Shown: positions 26,611 through 35,461 of the stretch, one piece after another
Numbering within the stretch: the first letter of the stretch is position 1
Layout: the number at the start of each line of letters is the position of its first letter
Source of the DNA: Achromobacter xylosoxidans A8
GTDB lineage: Bacteria > Pseudomonadota > Gammaproteobacteria > Burkholderiales > Burkholderiaceae_B
NCBI RefSeq assembly: GCF_000165835.1
Contig: NC_014640.1
Location: 5,208,001 to 5,272,000, forward strand
DNA: 64,000 nt
Direction: 5' to 3'
Made by a program: the position numbers and the translations under genes
The notes under the pieces: generated by a model
The model's database searches: none
What the model was told of the DNA's origin: nothing
Seen by the model: only the letters and a program-made list of their open reading frames with translations

Positions 26611-27416
26611 ACGACTTCGTCCTGCGCGAGCGCCGCGGCGCGACGCTCATCATCACCCTTAACCGCCCCGAACGGCGCAATGCCTTCGACCTCGATGTGC
26701 GCCAAAGCCTGGCTGAAGCCGTCCTCGAAGCGCGCGACGACGATGCCGTGAAGGCGGTAGTCATAACAGGCGCCCAAGGCGTGTTCTGCGCGGGCGGCGA
26801 CCTGAAATCGCTGTCCGAAGCCAAGCGCCCGGTCTACAAGGACCGGGACCGCATACGCCGCCTGCATACCTGGTTCCACGAACTGGTCAACCTGGAAAAG
26901 CCCGTCATCGCGGCGGTGGACGGCCCCGCCTTCGGCGCCGGCTTCAATCTGGCGCTGGCCTGCGATTTCATACTCGGCACCCCCGCAGCGCGTTTCTGCG
27001 CCGTGTTCGGACGCATCGGCCTGGTGCCCGACCTGGGCGGCTTTTTCCTGCTGCCGCGCATCGTCGGGCTGCAGCGCGCCAAGGAACTGGTGTTCTCTGC
27101 GCGCGAAGTGGATGCCGATGAAGCGCGCGCACTCGGCATTCTGTACGGTATCGTCCAAGCGCCGTCCTTGCTGGACGAAGCTTTGGCGCTTGCCGCCCGC
27201 TTCCATAGCGCCTCGACCGAGGCGCTGGGCATGTCCAAGAACATCCTCAACCGCTCCTTCAATCTCGACCAGAATACGCTGGCGGAACTGGAAGCCCATG
27301 CGCAGGCGTTGGCCTTGCACACGGCCTATCATGACGACGCCGTGGCACGCTTTCTGGACAAGCAGCCCCTCGCGTTCAACTGGCCCGCCAAGCCCGGCAA
27401 GGACGGCGCCGCATGA
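26607..27416 (+). CDS. Enoyl-CoA isomerase/hydratase, PaaG-like crotonase
   Basis: A 269-residue crotonase with VFCAGGDLKSL as oxyanion-hole segment. The hydratase glutamates are missing (GAGFNLALACD and FGRIGLVPDLGG), but the Asp of the latter segment matches the catalytic Asp of PaaG/Dci-type delta3-delta2-enoyl-CoA isomerases. A double-bond shift is therefore more likely than hydration, which the MaoC-like proteins downstream can perform. It starts in a four-base overlap with the dehydrogenase stop and ends in a four-base overlap with the thiolase-like gene. Confidence 0.88.
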   Translation: MNDFVLRERRGATLIITLNRPERRNAFDLDVRQSLAEAVLEARDDDAVKAVVITGAQGVFCAGGDLKSLSEAKRPVYKDRDRIRRLHTWFHELVNLEKPVIAAVDGPAFGAGFNLALACDFILGTPAARFCAVFGRIGLVPDLGGFFLLPRIVGLQRAKELVFSAREVDADEARALGILYGIVQAPSLLDEALALAARFHSASTEALGMSKNILNRSFNLDQNTLAELEAHAQALALHTAYHDDAVARFLDKQPLAFNWPAKPGKDGAA

Positions 27417-28564
27417 GCATGAACGCCTACATCACCGGCGCCTGCGATACCCGCGTCGGCGAGCTGCCCGGCTCCAGCTGCATGGGCCTGCACGCGGAAG
27501 CGGCATTCGGCGCGATACGCGATGCTGGCCTGGAGGCCGGCGATATCGACGGCGTGCTGTGCGCCTACTCGTTTACCGAACCCCACCTGATGCTGGGCTC
27601 CGTGTTCTGCGAATACGCCGGATTGAGCCCGAGTTTCTGCACCGCCATACAGGCAGGCGGAGCCAGCGCCTGCATCATGGTCATGCAGGCCGCTGCGCTG
27701 GTGGCCAGCGGCCAGTGCAACCATGTTTTGGTCGTTGCGGGCGACAACCGCCTGACGGGGCTGTCTCGCGACGGCGCGGTGGCAGCGCTAGCCGAAGTCG
27801 GCCACCCCCAGTTCGAGCGGCCCTTCGGCATCAGCGTGCCCGCCTCCTATGCGCTGGTCGCGCAGCGCTACATGCATGACTACGATGTGACGTCCGAACA
27901 TCTTGCAGCCATCGCGGTGGAGCACCGCCGCCATGCCAGGCGGCACCCCAAGGCGCACAAGCGTGAACCGATTTCCATCGACGACGTATTGAACTCCCGC
28001 GAAATCAGTACGCCGCTGCGCATGCTCGACTGCTGCCTGGTTTCCGACGGCGGCGCGGCGCTGGTGATCAGCCGCCGCCCCCGCAGCGATGGCCTGCGCC
28101 CCGCCATCGAGATCCTTGGGGCGGGCCAGGGCCATACGCACGAACACATTGTGTCCGCTCCCAGCCTGGTCGACTTCGGCTGCAAGGCCTCGTCGGCCCG
28201 TGCGTTCGCGGCGGCGGGGCTGAAGCCGGCCGATATCGATGTCGCGCTCATCTATGACTCGTTCACCATCACCTTGCTGGTCGAACTGGAATCCATTGGC
28301 TTCTTCGCTCGCGGCGAAGCCGGGCCTGCCGCCCTGCAAGGCGAGCTGGGCCTGGGTGGCGCGTTGCCTTGCAATACGCACGGCGGCTTGCTGTCCTATG
28401 GTCACTCCGGCGCGGCCGGAGGCATGTTCCACGCCGTCGAAGCCGTCCACCAGCTGCGCGGCCAGGCCGACGAACGCCAGGTGGATGGCGCCAGACTGGC
28501 CTTCGTGCATGGGGACGGCGGCATCCTGTCCGCCCATTGCTCACTCGTCCTGGGAGCCGCCTGA
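27413..28564 (+). CDS. Thiolase-like lipid-transfer protein (Ltp), probable aldolase subunit
   Basis: A 383-residue protein of the SCP2-thiolase/Ltp family. The C-terminal NTHGGLLSYGHSGAAGG matches the thiolase NPSGGxxxxGHPxGATG motif. At the expected nucleophile Cys the sequence reads AIQAGGASACIMV, which seems to lack Cys at the aligned position, as in Ltp-type aldolases. It is followed after one base by a DUF35 gene, the known partner of Ltp proteins. By analogy with actinobacterial Ltp2-DUF35 it may perform retro-aldol cleavage of a beta-hydroxyacyl-CoA. An alternative is a biosynthetic or degradative thiolase of unknown type. Confidence 0.85.
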   Translation: MSMNAYITGACDTRVGELPGSSCMGLHAEAAFGAIRDAGLEAGDIDGVLCAYSFTEPHLMLGSVFCEYAGLSPSFCTAIQAGGASACIMVMQAAALVASGQCNHVLVVAGDNRLTGLSRDGAVAALAEVGHPQFERPFGISVPASYALVAQRYMHDYDVTSEHLAAIAVEHRRHARRHPKAHKREPISIDDVLNSREISTPLRMLDCCLVSDGGAALVISRRPRSDGLRPAIEILGAGQGHTHEHIVSAPSLVDFGCKASSARAFAAAGLKPADIDVALIYDSFTITLLVELESIGFFARGEAGPAALQGELGLGGALPCNTHGGLLSYGHSGAAGGMFHAVEAVHQLRGQADERQVDGARLAFVHGDGGILSAHCSLVLGAA

Positions 28565-28565
28565 C

Positions 28566-28967
28566 ATGGAAAAACCCTCGATACGCCCCACCGCCGAAAC
28601 CCGGCCCTTCTGGGATGGCTGCCGCGACGGCAAACTGCGCTACCAGACCTGCGCCGATTGCGGCGCGGTGCAGCGCATTCCGCGCAGTGTCTGCACCCAT
28701 TGCCATGGACTGCGACTGGACTGGAACGAGTCCGCCGGCTTGGGCACCGTGCTCAGCCACACCACGGTGCATCGCGCCCCGACGCCGGCTTTCAAGACCA
28801 AAACGCCCTATGTGATCGCCCTGGTCGACCTGGACGAGGGATTCCGGCTGATGGTCAACACGCGCGGCGGCGCCAACCCGCCTCTCGCCATCGGCCAGCG
28901 GGTGCGGATCGGATTCGAGCCCCGCGGCGACTACCTGCTGCCGATCGCGGAACCGGAGATGCCATGA
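28566..28967 (+). CDS. DUF35 zinc-ribbon / OB-fold acyl-CoA-associated protein
   Basis: A 133-residue protein: N-terminal helix with RPFWDGCRDGKL, a rubredoxin-like zinc ribbon with CADC and CTHC, then an OB-fold (VLSHTTVHRAPTPAF, PYVIALVDLDEGFRL). DUF35 proteins bind CoA thioesters and form complexes with Ltp thiolase-like proteins. Coding starts one base after the Ltp stop and ends with an ATGA overlap. In mycobacterial ChsH2 the same fold is fused to a MaoC-like domain; here the parts are separate genes in the same order. Confidence 0.9.
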   Translation: MEKPSIRPTAETRPFWDGCRDGKLRYQTCADCGAVQRIPRSVCTHCHGLRLDWNESAGLGTVLSHTTVHRAPTPAFKTKTPYVIALVDLDEGFRLMVNTRGGANPPLAIGQRVRIGFEPRGDYLLPIAEPEMP

Positions 28968-29359
28968 GCACGCTGTACACCTATGACAGCTTCACTCCCG
29001 GCTCGGTGCTGGGCGATTGGGAAGAACCCCTGGACGCCAGGCTGCTGGCGCTCTGGGAACGCCTGTTCGGCTCGCACGCGCAGGACGCGCCTGCCCGGCA
29101 GGCTGGCCTGGCCGTCGCGCTGATGATGCGCGCCTACCTGAACGTGGTCACGCCGCGCCCGCCCGGCAACATTCATGCGCGGCAGGCGCTATCCGTCCTT
29201 GGTCTGCCGCAGGCCGGCGAGCGGATCCGCTCCACGGTGCGCTGCGTAAGCAAGGAAATGCGGGGCGAACGCCGCTACCTCCAGTTGGAAGTCGCCGGCG
29301 AGGGCGCGGCGCGACGCCCCCTGTATACCGGCCGCATGAACCTGATCTGGGCCGCCTAG
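28964..29359 (+). CDS. Small hotdog-fold (MaoC-like) protein, probable non-catalytic partner
   Basis: A 131-residue protein. YDSFTPGSVLG near the start and the strands ERIRSTVRCVSKEMRGERRYL and PLYTGRMNLIWAA resemble half of a MaoC/FAS1-type hotdog hydratase. The hydratase-2 Asp/His motif is absent. The next gene encodes a 130-residue protein that does carry it, so the two probably form a heteromeric hydratase, like ChsH1-ChsH2 of cholesterol degradation. The start overlaps the DUF35 stop by four bases. The family call rests on pattern and context. Confidence 0.7.
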   Translation: MSTLYTYDSFTPGSVLGDWEEPLDARLLALWERLFGSHAQDAPARQAGLAVALMMRAYLNVVTPRPPGNIHARQALSVLGLPQAGERIRSTVRCVSKEMRGERRYLQLEVAGEGAARRPLYTGRMNLIWAA

Positions 29360-29367
29360 GACATGCC

Positions 29368-29760
29368 ATGACGCCTACCCTTGAAGCAGTCTCCATGACG
29401 GTCACGCAGGCGGACATCGATCTCTACGCCGAACTGACCAACGACTTCAATCCCCTGCACGTAGACCCGGCGTTCGCTGCCGCCACACCCATGGGCGGCA
29501 CCATCGCCCATGGCACGCTTTCGGTCAACCTGATCTGGCAATCACTGGCGCGCACCTTTGGCGCCGGCGCCCTGGAACGCTTCGATCTGGACATCCGCTT
29601 TCTCAAGCCGCTGCACGCCGGCAGCCTCATCACCGCCGGCGGCGAGCGCCTCGCCGATTCGCCGGGACACTATGACGTGTGGGTCAAGGATACCGGCGGC
29701 GTCGCGCTGATCGCCGGCCAGGTAGCGCTCGCCGGCGCCGGCACGCCGACCGCCAACTGA
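29368..29760 (+). CDS. MaoC-like enoyl-CoA hydratase (catalytic hotdog subunit)
   Basis: A 130-residue R-specific hydratase-type protein. The hydratase-2 signature is present: YAELTNDFNPLHVDP with the catalytic Asp and His, then MGGTIAHGTLSVNLIW. Later strands include LDIRFLKPLHAGSLI. It lies eight bases after the previous hotdog gene. The short length matches single-domain MaoC proteins, which work as dimers or with a non-catalytic partner. It likely hydrates the enoyl-CoA made by the operon dehydrogenases before Ltp/DUF35 cleavage. Confidence 0.9.
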   Translation: MTPTLEAVSMTVTQADIDLYAELTNDFNPLHVDPAFAAATPMGGTIAHGTLSVNLIWQSLARTFGAGALERFDLDIRFLKPLHAGSLITAGGERLADSPGHYDVWVKDTGGVALIAGQVALAGAGTPTAN

Positions 29761-29777
29761 ACCAACCAGGAACCGCC

Positions 29778-30938
29778 ATGCACTTCACCCACGAACATCG
29801 CGAACTCGAGCGGACCACCCGTCGAATCATCGCCGAACACCTCGATCCCTATCTGGACGAATGGGAGGCCGAGCAGATATTCCCCGCCCACCGCGTCATG
29901 AAGGCATTGGGTTCCGCGGGCTTGCTGGGCATAGGCAAGGCCGCGGAGTACGGCGGCATGGAGCTGGACTTCAGCTACGAAATGGTCTTCGCCGAGACCC
30001 TGGGCGAAGTCCGGTCCAGCGGGCTGACCTCGGCCATCGGCGTGCAGAGCACGATGTGCACCCCTGCCCTGGCGCACCATGGCAGCGATGCGCTCAAACG
30101 TGAATACCTGGCGCCGACCATCGCGGGCGACCTGGTCGGTTGCATCGGCGTGAGCGAGGCATCGGCGGGATCGGACGTGTCGCGGATCAAGACCTGGGCG
30201 CGGCGCGACGGCGACGACTACATCATCAACGGATCGAAGATGTGGATCACCAACGGCGTCCAGGGCGACTGGATCTGCCTGCTGTGCAACACCTCGCAAG
30301 AAGGCGGGCCGCACAAGAACAAGTCGCTCATCATCGTGCCGTTGAAATCGCCCGGCGTCAGCGTCTCGCGCAAGCTGGACAAGCTGGTCCTGCGCGCCTC
30401 GGATACCGCCGAATTGTTCTTCGACGACGTGCGGGTGCCGGCGAGCAACTGCATCGGCGAAGAGAACATGGGCTTCATCTACCAGATGGAGCAGTTCCAG
30501 GAAGAACGCATGTTCGTGGCGGCGCGCAGCATGCGCTCGATGGAGCGGGCCATCGAAGAAACCATCGAATATGCGGGCCAAAGGCAGGTATTTGGCGGCA
30601 CGATCCTGTCCAATCAGGTCGTGTACCACAAGCTGGCCGAGATGCAGACCGAGATTCAGGCCCTGCGTTCGCTGCTGTACCGCGCCATCGATCTATACAT
30701 GGATGGCCAGGATATCGCCCAGTTCGCCTCCATGGCCAAATACTACGCGGGCAAGCTGTCCATGAAGATCCCGAACGAATGCCTGCAATTCTGGGGGGGC
30801 CAAGGGGTCATGAACGAGAACTGGATTTCGCGCGCCTATCGCGACTTGCGGCAGACGGCCATCGGCGGCGGCGCCAACGAGATCATGCTGGAGGTCATCG
30901 CGAAGACCATGGGTATACATCCCGGCAAACGTGCATAG
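29778..30938 (+). CDS. Acyl-CoA dehydrogenase, AtuD/citronellyl-CoA dehydrogenase-like (helix-G glutamate)
   Basis: A 386-residue FAD enzyme closing the rightward operon. Seen: CIGVSEASAGSDVSRIKT, MWITNGVQGDW, and a FGGTILSNQVVYHKLAEMQ helix. The C-terminal segment is AIGGGANEIMLEVIAKTMG: Gly replaces the canonical Glu, while a helix-G Glu is available in FQEERMFVAA, as in isovaleryl-CoA dehydrogenase. The AIGGGA-type ending recalls AtuD of acyclic terpene degradation. AGGAA precedes ATG 29778. It may pair with the first dehydrogenase as a heteromer. Confidence 0.9.
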   Translation: MHFTHEHRELERTTRRIIAEHLDPYLDEWEAEQIFPAHRVMKALGSAGLLGIGKAAEYGGMELDFSYEMVFAETLGEVRSSGLTSAIGVQSTMCTPALAHHGSDALKREYLAPTIAGDLVGCIGVSEASAGSDVSRIKTWARRDGDDYIINGSKMWITNGVQGDWICLLCNTSQEGGPHKNKSLIIVPLKSPGVSVSRKLDKLVLRASDTAELFFDDVRVPASNCIGEENMGFIYQMEQFQEERMFVAARSMRSMERAIEETIEYAGQRQVFGGTILSNQVVYHKLAEMQTEIQALRSLLYRAIDLYMDGQDIAQFASMAKYYAGKLSMKIPNECLQFWGGQGVMNENWISRAYRDLRQTAIGGGANEIMLEVIAKTMGIHPGKRA

Positions 30939-30951
30939 CGCCAGCGTGTTC

Positions 30952-31863
30952 TCAGCCCGCCCCGCCCCGCTGCGCCATGTACGCATGCCGGAAGTAGTCC
31001 CGCACCACCTGCATGGCGGGCGACACTTCCGCCCCCCGGCGCCAGGCCAGCCCCACGTTCATGGGCGGGATCGGGTCTTTGAGCTGGACGGTCTCGATGC
31101 GGCGGCCTTCCAGCGACCAGGGCCGGTACACCATGTCCGACAGCAGCGCCACGCCGCTGCCGTTGGCCACCATGCTGCGCACCGCTTCGACCGACGAGGT
31201 GCGCAGCCGCACGTCGGGCTTGAAGGGCGTTTCGTTCCAGTAGCGCAGGGCGGTGTAGGCCGCCTCGTCCACGGTCAGCATGATGAACGGCTCGCGCGAC
31301 ACGTCCTCCAGCGTCACCGCATCCGCCGCCAGCAGCGGATGCCTGGCCGGTAGCCACAGGCGCCGCGGCGAACCAAAGAAGTGCTCCACCGCCAGGTCAG
31401 GATTGGCGACGTTGGAGGTCAGCAGCACCGCCATGTCATAGCGGTTTGCGATCAGGCCCTCCTCGATGGCGCTGCGGTTCAGTTCGTGCAGCTGGATCTC
31501 CAGGCGCGGATATAGCTGCGACAGCCGCTGCAGGTGATACGGCAGGAAGTAACCGATCACCGTGTAGGACGCCGCCAGCAACAGGCGGCCCGAAACCTCT
31601 TCCGCCGCCGCCGGCATGCGCAAGGCTTCGTCGACCGAGGACAGGATGTTGTAGGCGTGGTTAAGAAAGGTGCGGCCGCTATGGGTCAGCGTCACGCCGT
31701 GCGCGCCGCGCAGGAACAGGGCTGTGCCCACCGTTTCCTCCAGTTCGCGGATGGCGCTGGTGATGGCGGACTGCGATATCGCCAACTGGATCGCCGCCTG
31801 CGAAATCTGGCCGAGTTCGGCCGCTGCGATGAAGTATTTGAGCTGGCGTAGGGTAATCGACAT
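30952..31863 (-). CDS. LysR-family regulator divergent from the pxp operon
   Basis: A 303-residue LysR protein. The helix-turn-helix covers about residues 3-60: LRQLKYFIAAAELGQISQAA, then SAITSAIRELEETVGTALF. The effector domain has the usual GLIANRYDMAVLL and SMVANGSGVALLSDM segments. It reads away from pxpA, separated by 262 bases that contain LysR-box-like dyads, the classic arrangement for an activator of a divergent operon that also represses itself. It is convergent with the AtuD-like gene, 13 bases apart. The likely effector is the pathway substrate, perhaps 5-oxoproline. Confidence 0.92.
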   Translation of the reverse strand: MSITLRQLKYFIAAAELGQISQAAIQLAISQSAITSAIRELEETVGTALFLRGAHGVTLTHSGRTFLNHAYNILSSVDEALRMPAAAEEVSGRLLLAASYTVIGYFLPYHLQRLSQLYPRLEIQLHELNRSAIEEGLIANRYDMAVLLTSNVANPDLAVEHFFGSPRRLWLPARHPLLAADAVTLEDVSREPFIMLTVDEAAYTALRYWNETPFKPDVRLRTSSVEAVRSMVANGSGVALLSDMVYRPWSLEGRRIETVQLKDPIPPMNVGLAWRRGAEVSPAMQVVRDYFRHAYMAQRGGAG

Positions 31864-31882
31864 GGCTGACCTTATCTATTAA

Positions 31883-32026
31883 ATCGATATCTCGGCGTCA
31901 GAATATCTGCAAATTCTTCCCCGAACCTGATCCTTCAGCTCAGGGGTATCCCTTACTTTTCATAGAAAAACTGTTCAGACACTCGTGGCAATCGGGAAGA
32001 TATTTATCTGAAAAACAGATATCGAT
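31883..32026 (+). promoter_or_regulatory. LysR-type binding dyads in the lysR-pxpA intergenic region
   Basis: TATCTG-AAAAA-CAGATA (32005-32021) is a perfect dyad of the T-N11-A LysR-box type, about 105 bases before pxpA. A second, wider inverted pair is ATCGATATCT (31883-31892) near the lysR start and AGATATCGAT (32017-32026). The two sites would allow DNA looping between activation and autorepression positions. Protein binding is inferred from arrangement only. Confidence 0.5.
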
Positions 32027-32125
32027 GGATCAATAAAAAGATCTTTTTATCCCCTGCCGGCTTGGCTAATGTTCACGTCACACGCCGCGTCGAATGCGGC
32101 GAGCAACGCGAAGGAGCCACCCGCA

Positions 32126-32902
32126 ATGAGCAAGCGCAGCATCGACCTCAACTCGGACATGGGCGAAGGCTTCGGCCCGTGGACCATCGGGGACGGCGTG
32201 GACGAGGCGATCATGCCCTTGATCAGTTCGGCCAACATCGCCACGGGATTCCATGCCGGCGATCCGCGGATCATGAACCGCACGGTGCTGCAGGCCCGCG
32301 AACATGGCGTCTGCATCGGCGCCCACCCCGGCTTTCGCGACCTGGTGGGTTTCGGCCGGCGGGACATGCGCGAAAGCGCCGAAGCGCTGGTGCATGACAT
32401 CGTCTATCAGCTGGGCGCCCTGCGCGAATTCGCCCGGCTGCACGGCTTGCGGCTGCAACACATCAAGCCCCATGGCGCGCTGTACATGCAGGCCGCGCGC
32501 GACGAAACCCTGTCGCGGCGCCTGATCGAAACGCTGCAGGAACTGGAGCCCACCTTGGCGCTGTACTGCATGGAAAGCTCGGTCACCTACCGGCTGGCGC
32601 GGGAGTTGAACCAGCCCGTGGTGCGCGAGTTCTACGCCGACCGCGACTACGACGCCAGCGGCTCCATCGTCTTCACCCGCTATACGCAGCCGCTGGATCC
32701 CGCCCAGGTCGCCGAAAAAGTGCTGCGCGCCTGCACCGAGGGGCGCGTGCGCACGGTCGAAGGCCAGGACATCGCCATCGATTTCGACTCCGTCTGCATA
32801 CACAGCGACACGCCCGGCGCCTTGTCCCTGGTGCGCGCCACCCGCGAAAAGCTGGAGGCCCACGGCATCCGGATCGCGCCTCCCAGCGTGACCGGCCCCT
32901 GA
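32126..32902 (+). CDS. pxpA: LamB/YcsF family 5-oxoprolinase subunit A
   Basis: A 258-residue protein with the LamB/YcsF signatures [15 protein letters not shown] at the start, [15 protein letters not shown], and [12 protein letters not shown]. PxpA works with PxpB and PxpC to hydrolyse 5-oxoproline to glutamate with ATP. GAAGGAG lies just before ATG 32126. It is the first gene of a six-gene operon divergent from lysR. The five genes downstream include both other Pxp subunits, which supports the call, and a biotin carboxylase set that is not part of the E. coli system. Confidence 0.92.
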   Translation: MSKRSIDLNSDMGEGFGPWTIGDGVDEAIMPLISSANIATGFHAGDPRIMNRTVLQAREHGVCIGAHPGFRDLVGFGRRDMRESAEALVHDIVYQLGALREFARLHGLRLQHIKPHGALYMQAARDETLSRRLIETLQELEPTLALYCMESSVTYRLARELNQPVVREFYADRDYDASGSIVFTRYTQPLDPAQVAEKVLRACTEGRVRTVEGQDIAIDFDSVCIHSDTPGALSLVRATREKLEAHGIRIAPPSVTGP

Positions 32903-32940
32903 ACCGCAAGCCACCCGAACAATATTCCAAGGAGAAAACC

Positions 32941-33183
32941 ATGCCGTTGCACGATATTCCCAGCCCCCTGCCCGGAACCTTCTATCGCCGTCCCAGCCCC
33001 GACGCAGCGCCCTTCGTGGAACCGGGCGCCACGGTGGCCGCCGGCGCCGTGATCGGCATCGTCGAGGTCATGAAGCAGTTCAACCAGATCGAAACGCCCA
33101 CCGGCGGCGTGGTGGCCGAGATCCTGGTGGAAGACGGCGAACCGGTGGAAGCCGGGCAGCCCCTGCTGCGCATCGAGGGATAG
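32941..33183 (+). CDS. Biotin carboxyl carrier-like protein
   Basis: An 80-residue stand-alone biotinyl/lipoyl domain. The attachment motif is EVMKQF with Lys45 as the biotinylation site, in place of the usual EAMKM, and the flanking beta strands GTFYRRPSPDAAPFV and VEAGQPLLRIEG are clear. The long N-terminal part of AccB is missing. It lies between pxpA and a biotin carboxylase, and should be the swinging-arm carrier of that enzyme. AAGGAG precedes the ATG. Confidence 0.9.
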   Translation: MPLHDIPSPLPGTFYRRPSPDAAPFVEPGATVAAGAVIGIVEVMKQFNQIETPTGGVVAEILVEDGEPVEAGQPLLRIEG

Positions 33184-33191
33184 GCCGCGCC

Positions 33192-34592
33192 ATGTCCGAC
33201 CTCACTATCCCATACCGCCCCCGCAACATCCATAAGGTGCTGGTGGCCAACCGCGGCGAAATCGCGCTGCGCATCATCCGCGCCGCGCGCGAGCTGGGCA
33301 TGCGCACCGTGGCCGTCTACAGCGAAGCGGACCGCGACGCGCTGGCCACGCGCATGGCCGACGAAGCGGTGCTCATCGGCCCCTCGCACGCCACGCGCAG
33401 CTATCTCAATACCGAAGCGCTGCTGGACGCCGCGCGCAGCACCGGCGTCCAGGCGGTGCATCCCGGCTACGGTTTCCTGTCGGAGAACGCGGCATTCGCG
33501 CAGGCCGTGAGCGACGCCGGCCTGATCTTCGTCGGGCCGGACGCCGCCACCATCCGCACCATGGGCGACAAGGCCGCGGCGCGCGCCTGCGCGCAGGCGG
33601 CCGGCGTGCCCACCGTGCCGGGCAGCGCCGGCGTGCTGTCCTCGCTGGACGAGGCCCTGACCCATGCGGCGCTTATCGGCTACCCACTCATGATCAAGGC
33701 GGCCGCTGGCGGCGGCGGACGCGGCATCCGCGTGGTGCGCGACGAGGCCGAACTGCGCGCGCAGATGCCGCAGGCCCAGGCCGAGGCGCAGGCGGCCTTT
33801 GGCGAAGCCGGCGTCTACCTGGAACGCTATCTGCCGCGCGCCCGCCACATCGAAGTGCAGGTCCTGGGCGACGGCGACAACGCCGTGCACCTGTACGAAC
33901 GCGAATGCTCGCTGCAGCGGCGCCGGCAGAAGGTGCTGGAAGAAGCACCCTCGCCAGCCCTGGACCCCGCTACCCGCCAGAAGCTGTGCGAATCCGCGGC
34001 GCAGCTGGCGCGCTCGGTCGGCTACCGGGGCGCGGGCACGCTGGAATACCTGTATGACGACAGCCGCGGCGCGGGCGAGTTCTTTTTCATCGAAATGAAC
34101 ACGCGCATCCAGGTCGAGCACCCCATCACCGAAGCCATTACCGGCGTGGACCTGGTGCGCGAAATGCTGCGCATCGCCGACGGCGAACCCTTGCGCTGGC
34201 GCCAGCAAGACATCGCCATCCGCGGCGCGGCGATCGAATGCCGCATCAATGCCGAAGATCCCACGCGCAACTTCGCCCCCAGCCCGGGCCGGGTGGAACA
34301 CGTGCGCTGGCCCGGCGGACCGGGCGTGCGCGTGGACTCGATGCTGTATCCCGGCTGCACCGTCCCGCCCTACTATGACTCTCTGCTGGCCAAGCTGATC
34401 GTCTGGGACGAAAGCCGCGCGGCAGCCTTGGCGCGCATGACGCGCGCGCTCGACGAAGTCGAACTGGTCGGCGTGCACTCGACGCTGGCCCTGCACCGCG
34501 AGCTGCTGGAGGATGCGGACGTGCTGGCCGGCCGCTACCACACCAACTATCTTGAAGCCTGGATGCAAAGGGATCGGGAGGAAAGGCAATGA
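33192..34592 (+). CDS. Biotin carboxylase (AccC-like) subunit
   Basis: A 466-residue ATP-grasp enzyme. Seen: KVLVANRGEIALRIIRAARE at the N-terminus, HPGYGFLSENAAFA, the glycine-rich ATP loop MIKAAAGGGGRGIRVV, ECSLQRRRQKVLEEAPSP, and FIEMNTRIQVEHP near residue 300. It carboxylates biotin on the 80-residue carrier with ATP and bicarbonate. It starts eight bases after the carrier gene and ends in an ATGA overlap with pxpB. It is likely a paralogue of housekeeping AccC dedicated to this operon. Confidence 0.93.
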   Translation: MSDLTIPYRPRNIHKVLVANRGEIALRIIRAARELGMRTVAVYSEADRDALATRMADEAVLIGPSHATRSYLNTEALLDAARSTGVQAVHPGYGFLSENAAFAQAVSDAGLIFVGPDAATIRTMGDKAAARACAQAAGVPTVPGSAGVLSSLDEALTHAALIGYPLMIKAAAGGGGRGIRVVRDEAELRAQMPQAQAEAQAAFGEAGVYLERYLPRARHIEVQVLGDGDNAVHLYERECSLQRRRQKVLEEAPSPALDPATRQKLCESAAQLARSVGYRGAGTLEYLYDDSRGAGEFFFIEMNTRIQVEHPITEAITGVDLVREMLRIADGEPLRWRQQDIAIRGAAIECRINAEDPTRNFAPSPGRVEHVRWPGGPGVRVDSMLYPGCTVPPYYDSLLAKLIVWDESRAAALARMTRALDEVELVGVHSTLALHRELLEDADVLAGRYHTNYLEAWMQRDREERQ

Positions 34593-35461
34593 GCTTGCGC
34601 TACACCCACGGCGGCGACGAGTTCATCTTCGTCGAAATCAGCGAAGACATGTCGCTGGAGTCCTTTTTCAAGGGCATGGCGATCACGCGGGCGCTGCGCG
34701 AACGCGCGGTCGACGGCGTGACCGAGATCTGCCCGGCCAACGCGTCCTACCAGGTGCGGTACGACCCCGACCGCATCGCCCCGGACGCCCTGCTGGGCCT
34801 GCTGCGCGAACTGGAGGCCGGCATGGACCTGGCCAACCTGACGCTGGCGACCCGTATCATCGAAGTGCCGGTGTACTACAACGATCCCTGGACTCACGAG
34901 ACCCTGATGCGGTTTCGCGAAAGGCATCAGGATCCTGAATCAACGGATCTGGAGTACGCGGCGCGCATCAACGGCCACGACTCGGTGCAAGGCTTCATCG
35001 ACGCCCATTCCGGCTCGCCCTGGTTCGTATCCATGGTGGGCTTCGTGGCCGGCCTGCCCTTCATGTACCAAATGGTCGAGCGCGAGCGCCAGCTGCAGGT
35101 TCCGAAATACCTGCGCCCCCGCACCGACACCCCCAAGCACACGGTGGGGCATGGCGGCTGCTTCGGCTGCATCTATTCGGTGCGCGGCGCGGGCGGCTAC
35201 CAGATGTTCGGCGTCACGCCCGCGCCGATCTTCGAGCCGGCCCAGCGCCAGGCGCATCTGCGTGATTCCATGGTGTTCTTCCGTCCGGGCGACATTGTGA
35301 AGTTCAAGCCCATCACCCGCGACGAGTACGACCACGCCACCGCGCAGGTCGAGGCCGGCAGCTTCGAGCTGCGCATCCGGCCCGTGTCGTTCTCGCTGGC
35401 CGAGTTCCAGCGCGCGCCCGATGCCTGCAACGCCCAACTGCTGGAGACGCTCCATGCCTAA
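34589..35461 (+). CDS. pxpB: KipI/allophanate hydrolase subunit 1-family protein (5-oxoprolinase subunit B)
   Basis: A 290-residue protein of the CT_C_D family, longer at the N-terminus than E. coli PxpB. Motifs include PVYYNDPWTHETLMRF, GFVAGLPFMYQM and GGYQMFGVTPAPIF. The family matches one half of the urea carboxylase carboxyltransferase domain. It overlaps the biotin carboxylase gene by four bases and pxpC by eight. Together with PxpC it forms the catalytic complex acting on a cyclic amide. Confidence 0.9.
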   Translation: MSLRYTHGGDEFIFVEISEDMSLESFFKGMAITRALRERAVDGVTEICPANASYQVRYDPDRIAPDALLGLLRELEAGMDLANLTLATRIIEVPVYYNDPWTHETLMRFRERHQDPESTDLEYAARINGHDSVQGFIDAHSGSPWFVSMVGFVAGLPFMYQMVERERQLQVPKYLRPRTDTPKHTVGHGGCFGCIYSVRGAGGYQMFGVTPAPIFEPAQRQAHLRDSMVFFRPGDIVKFKPITRDEYDHATAQVEAGSFELRIRPVSFSLAEFQRAPDACNAQLLETLHA

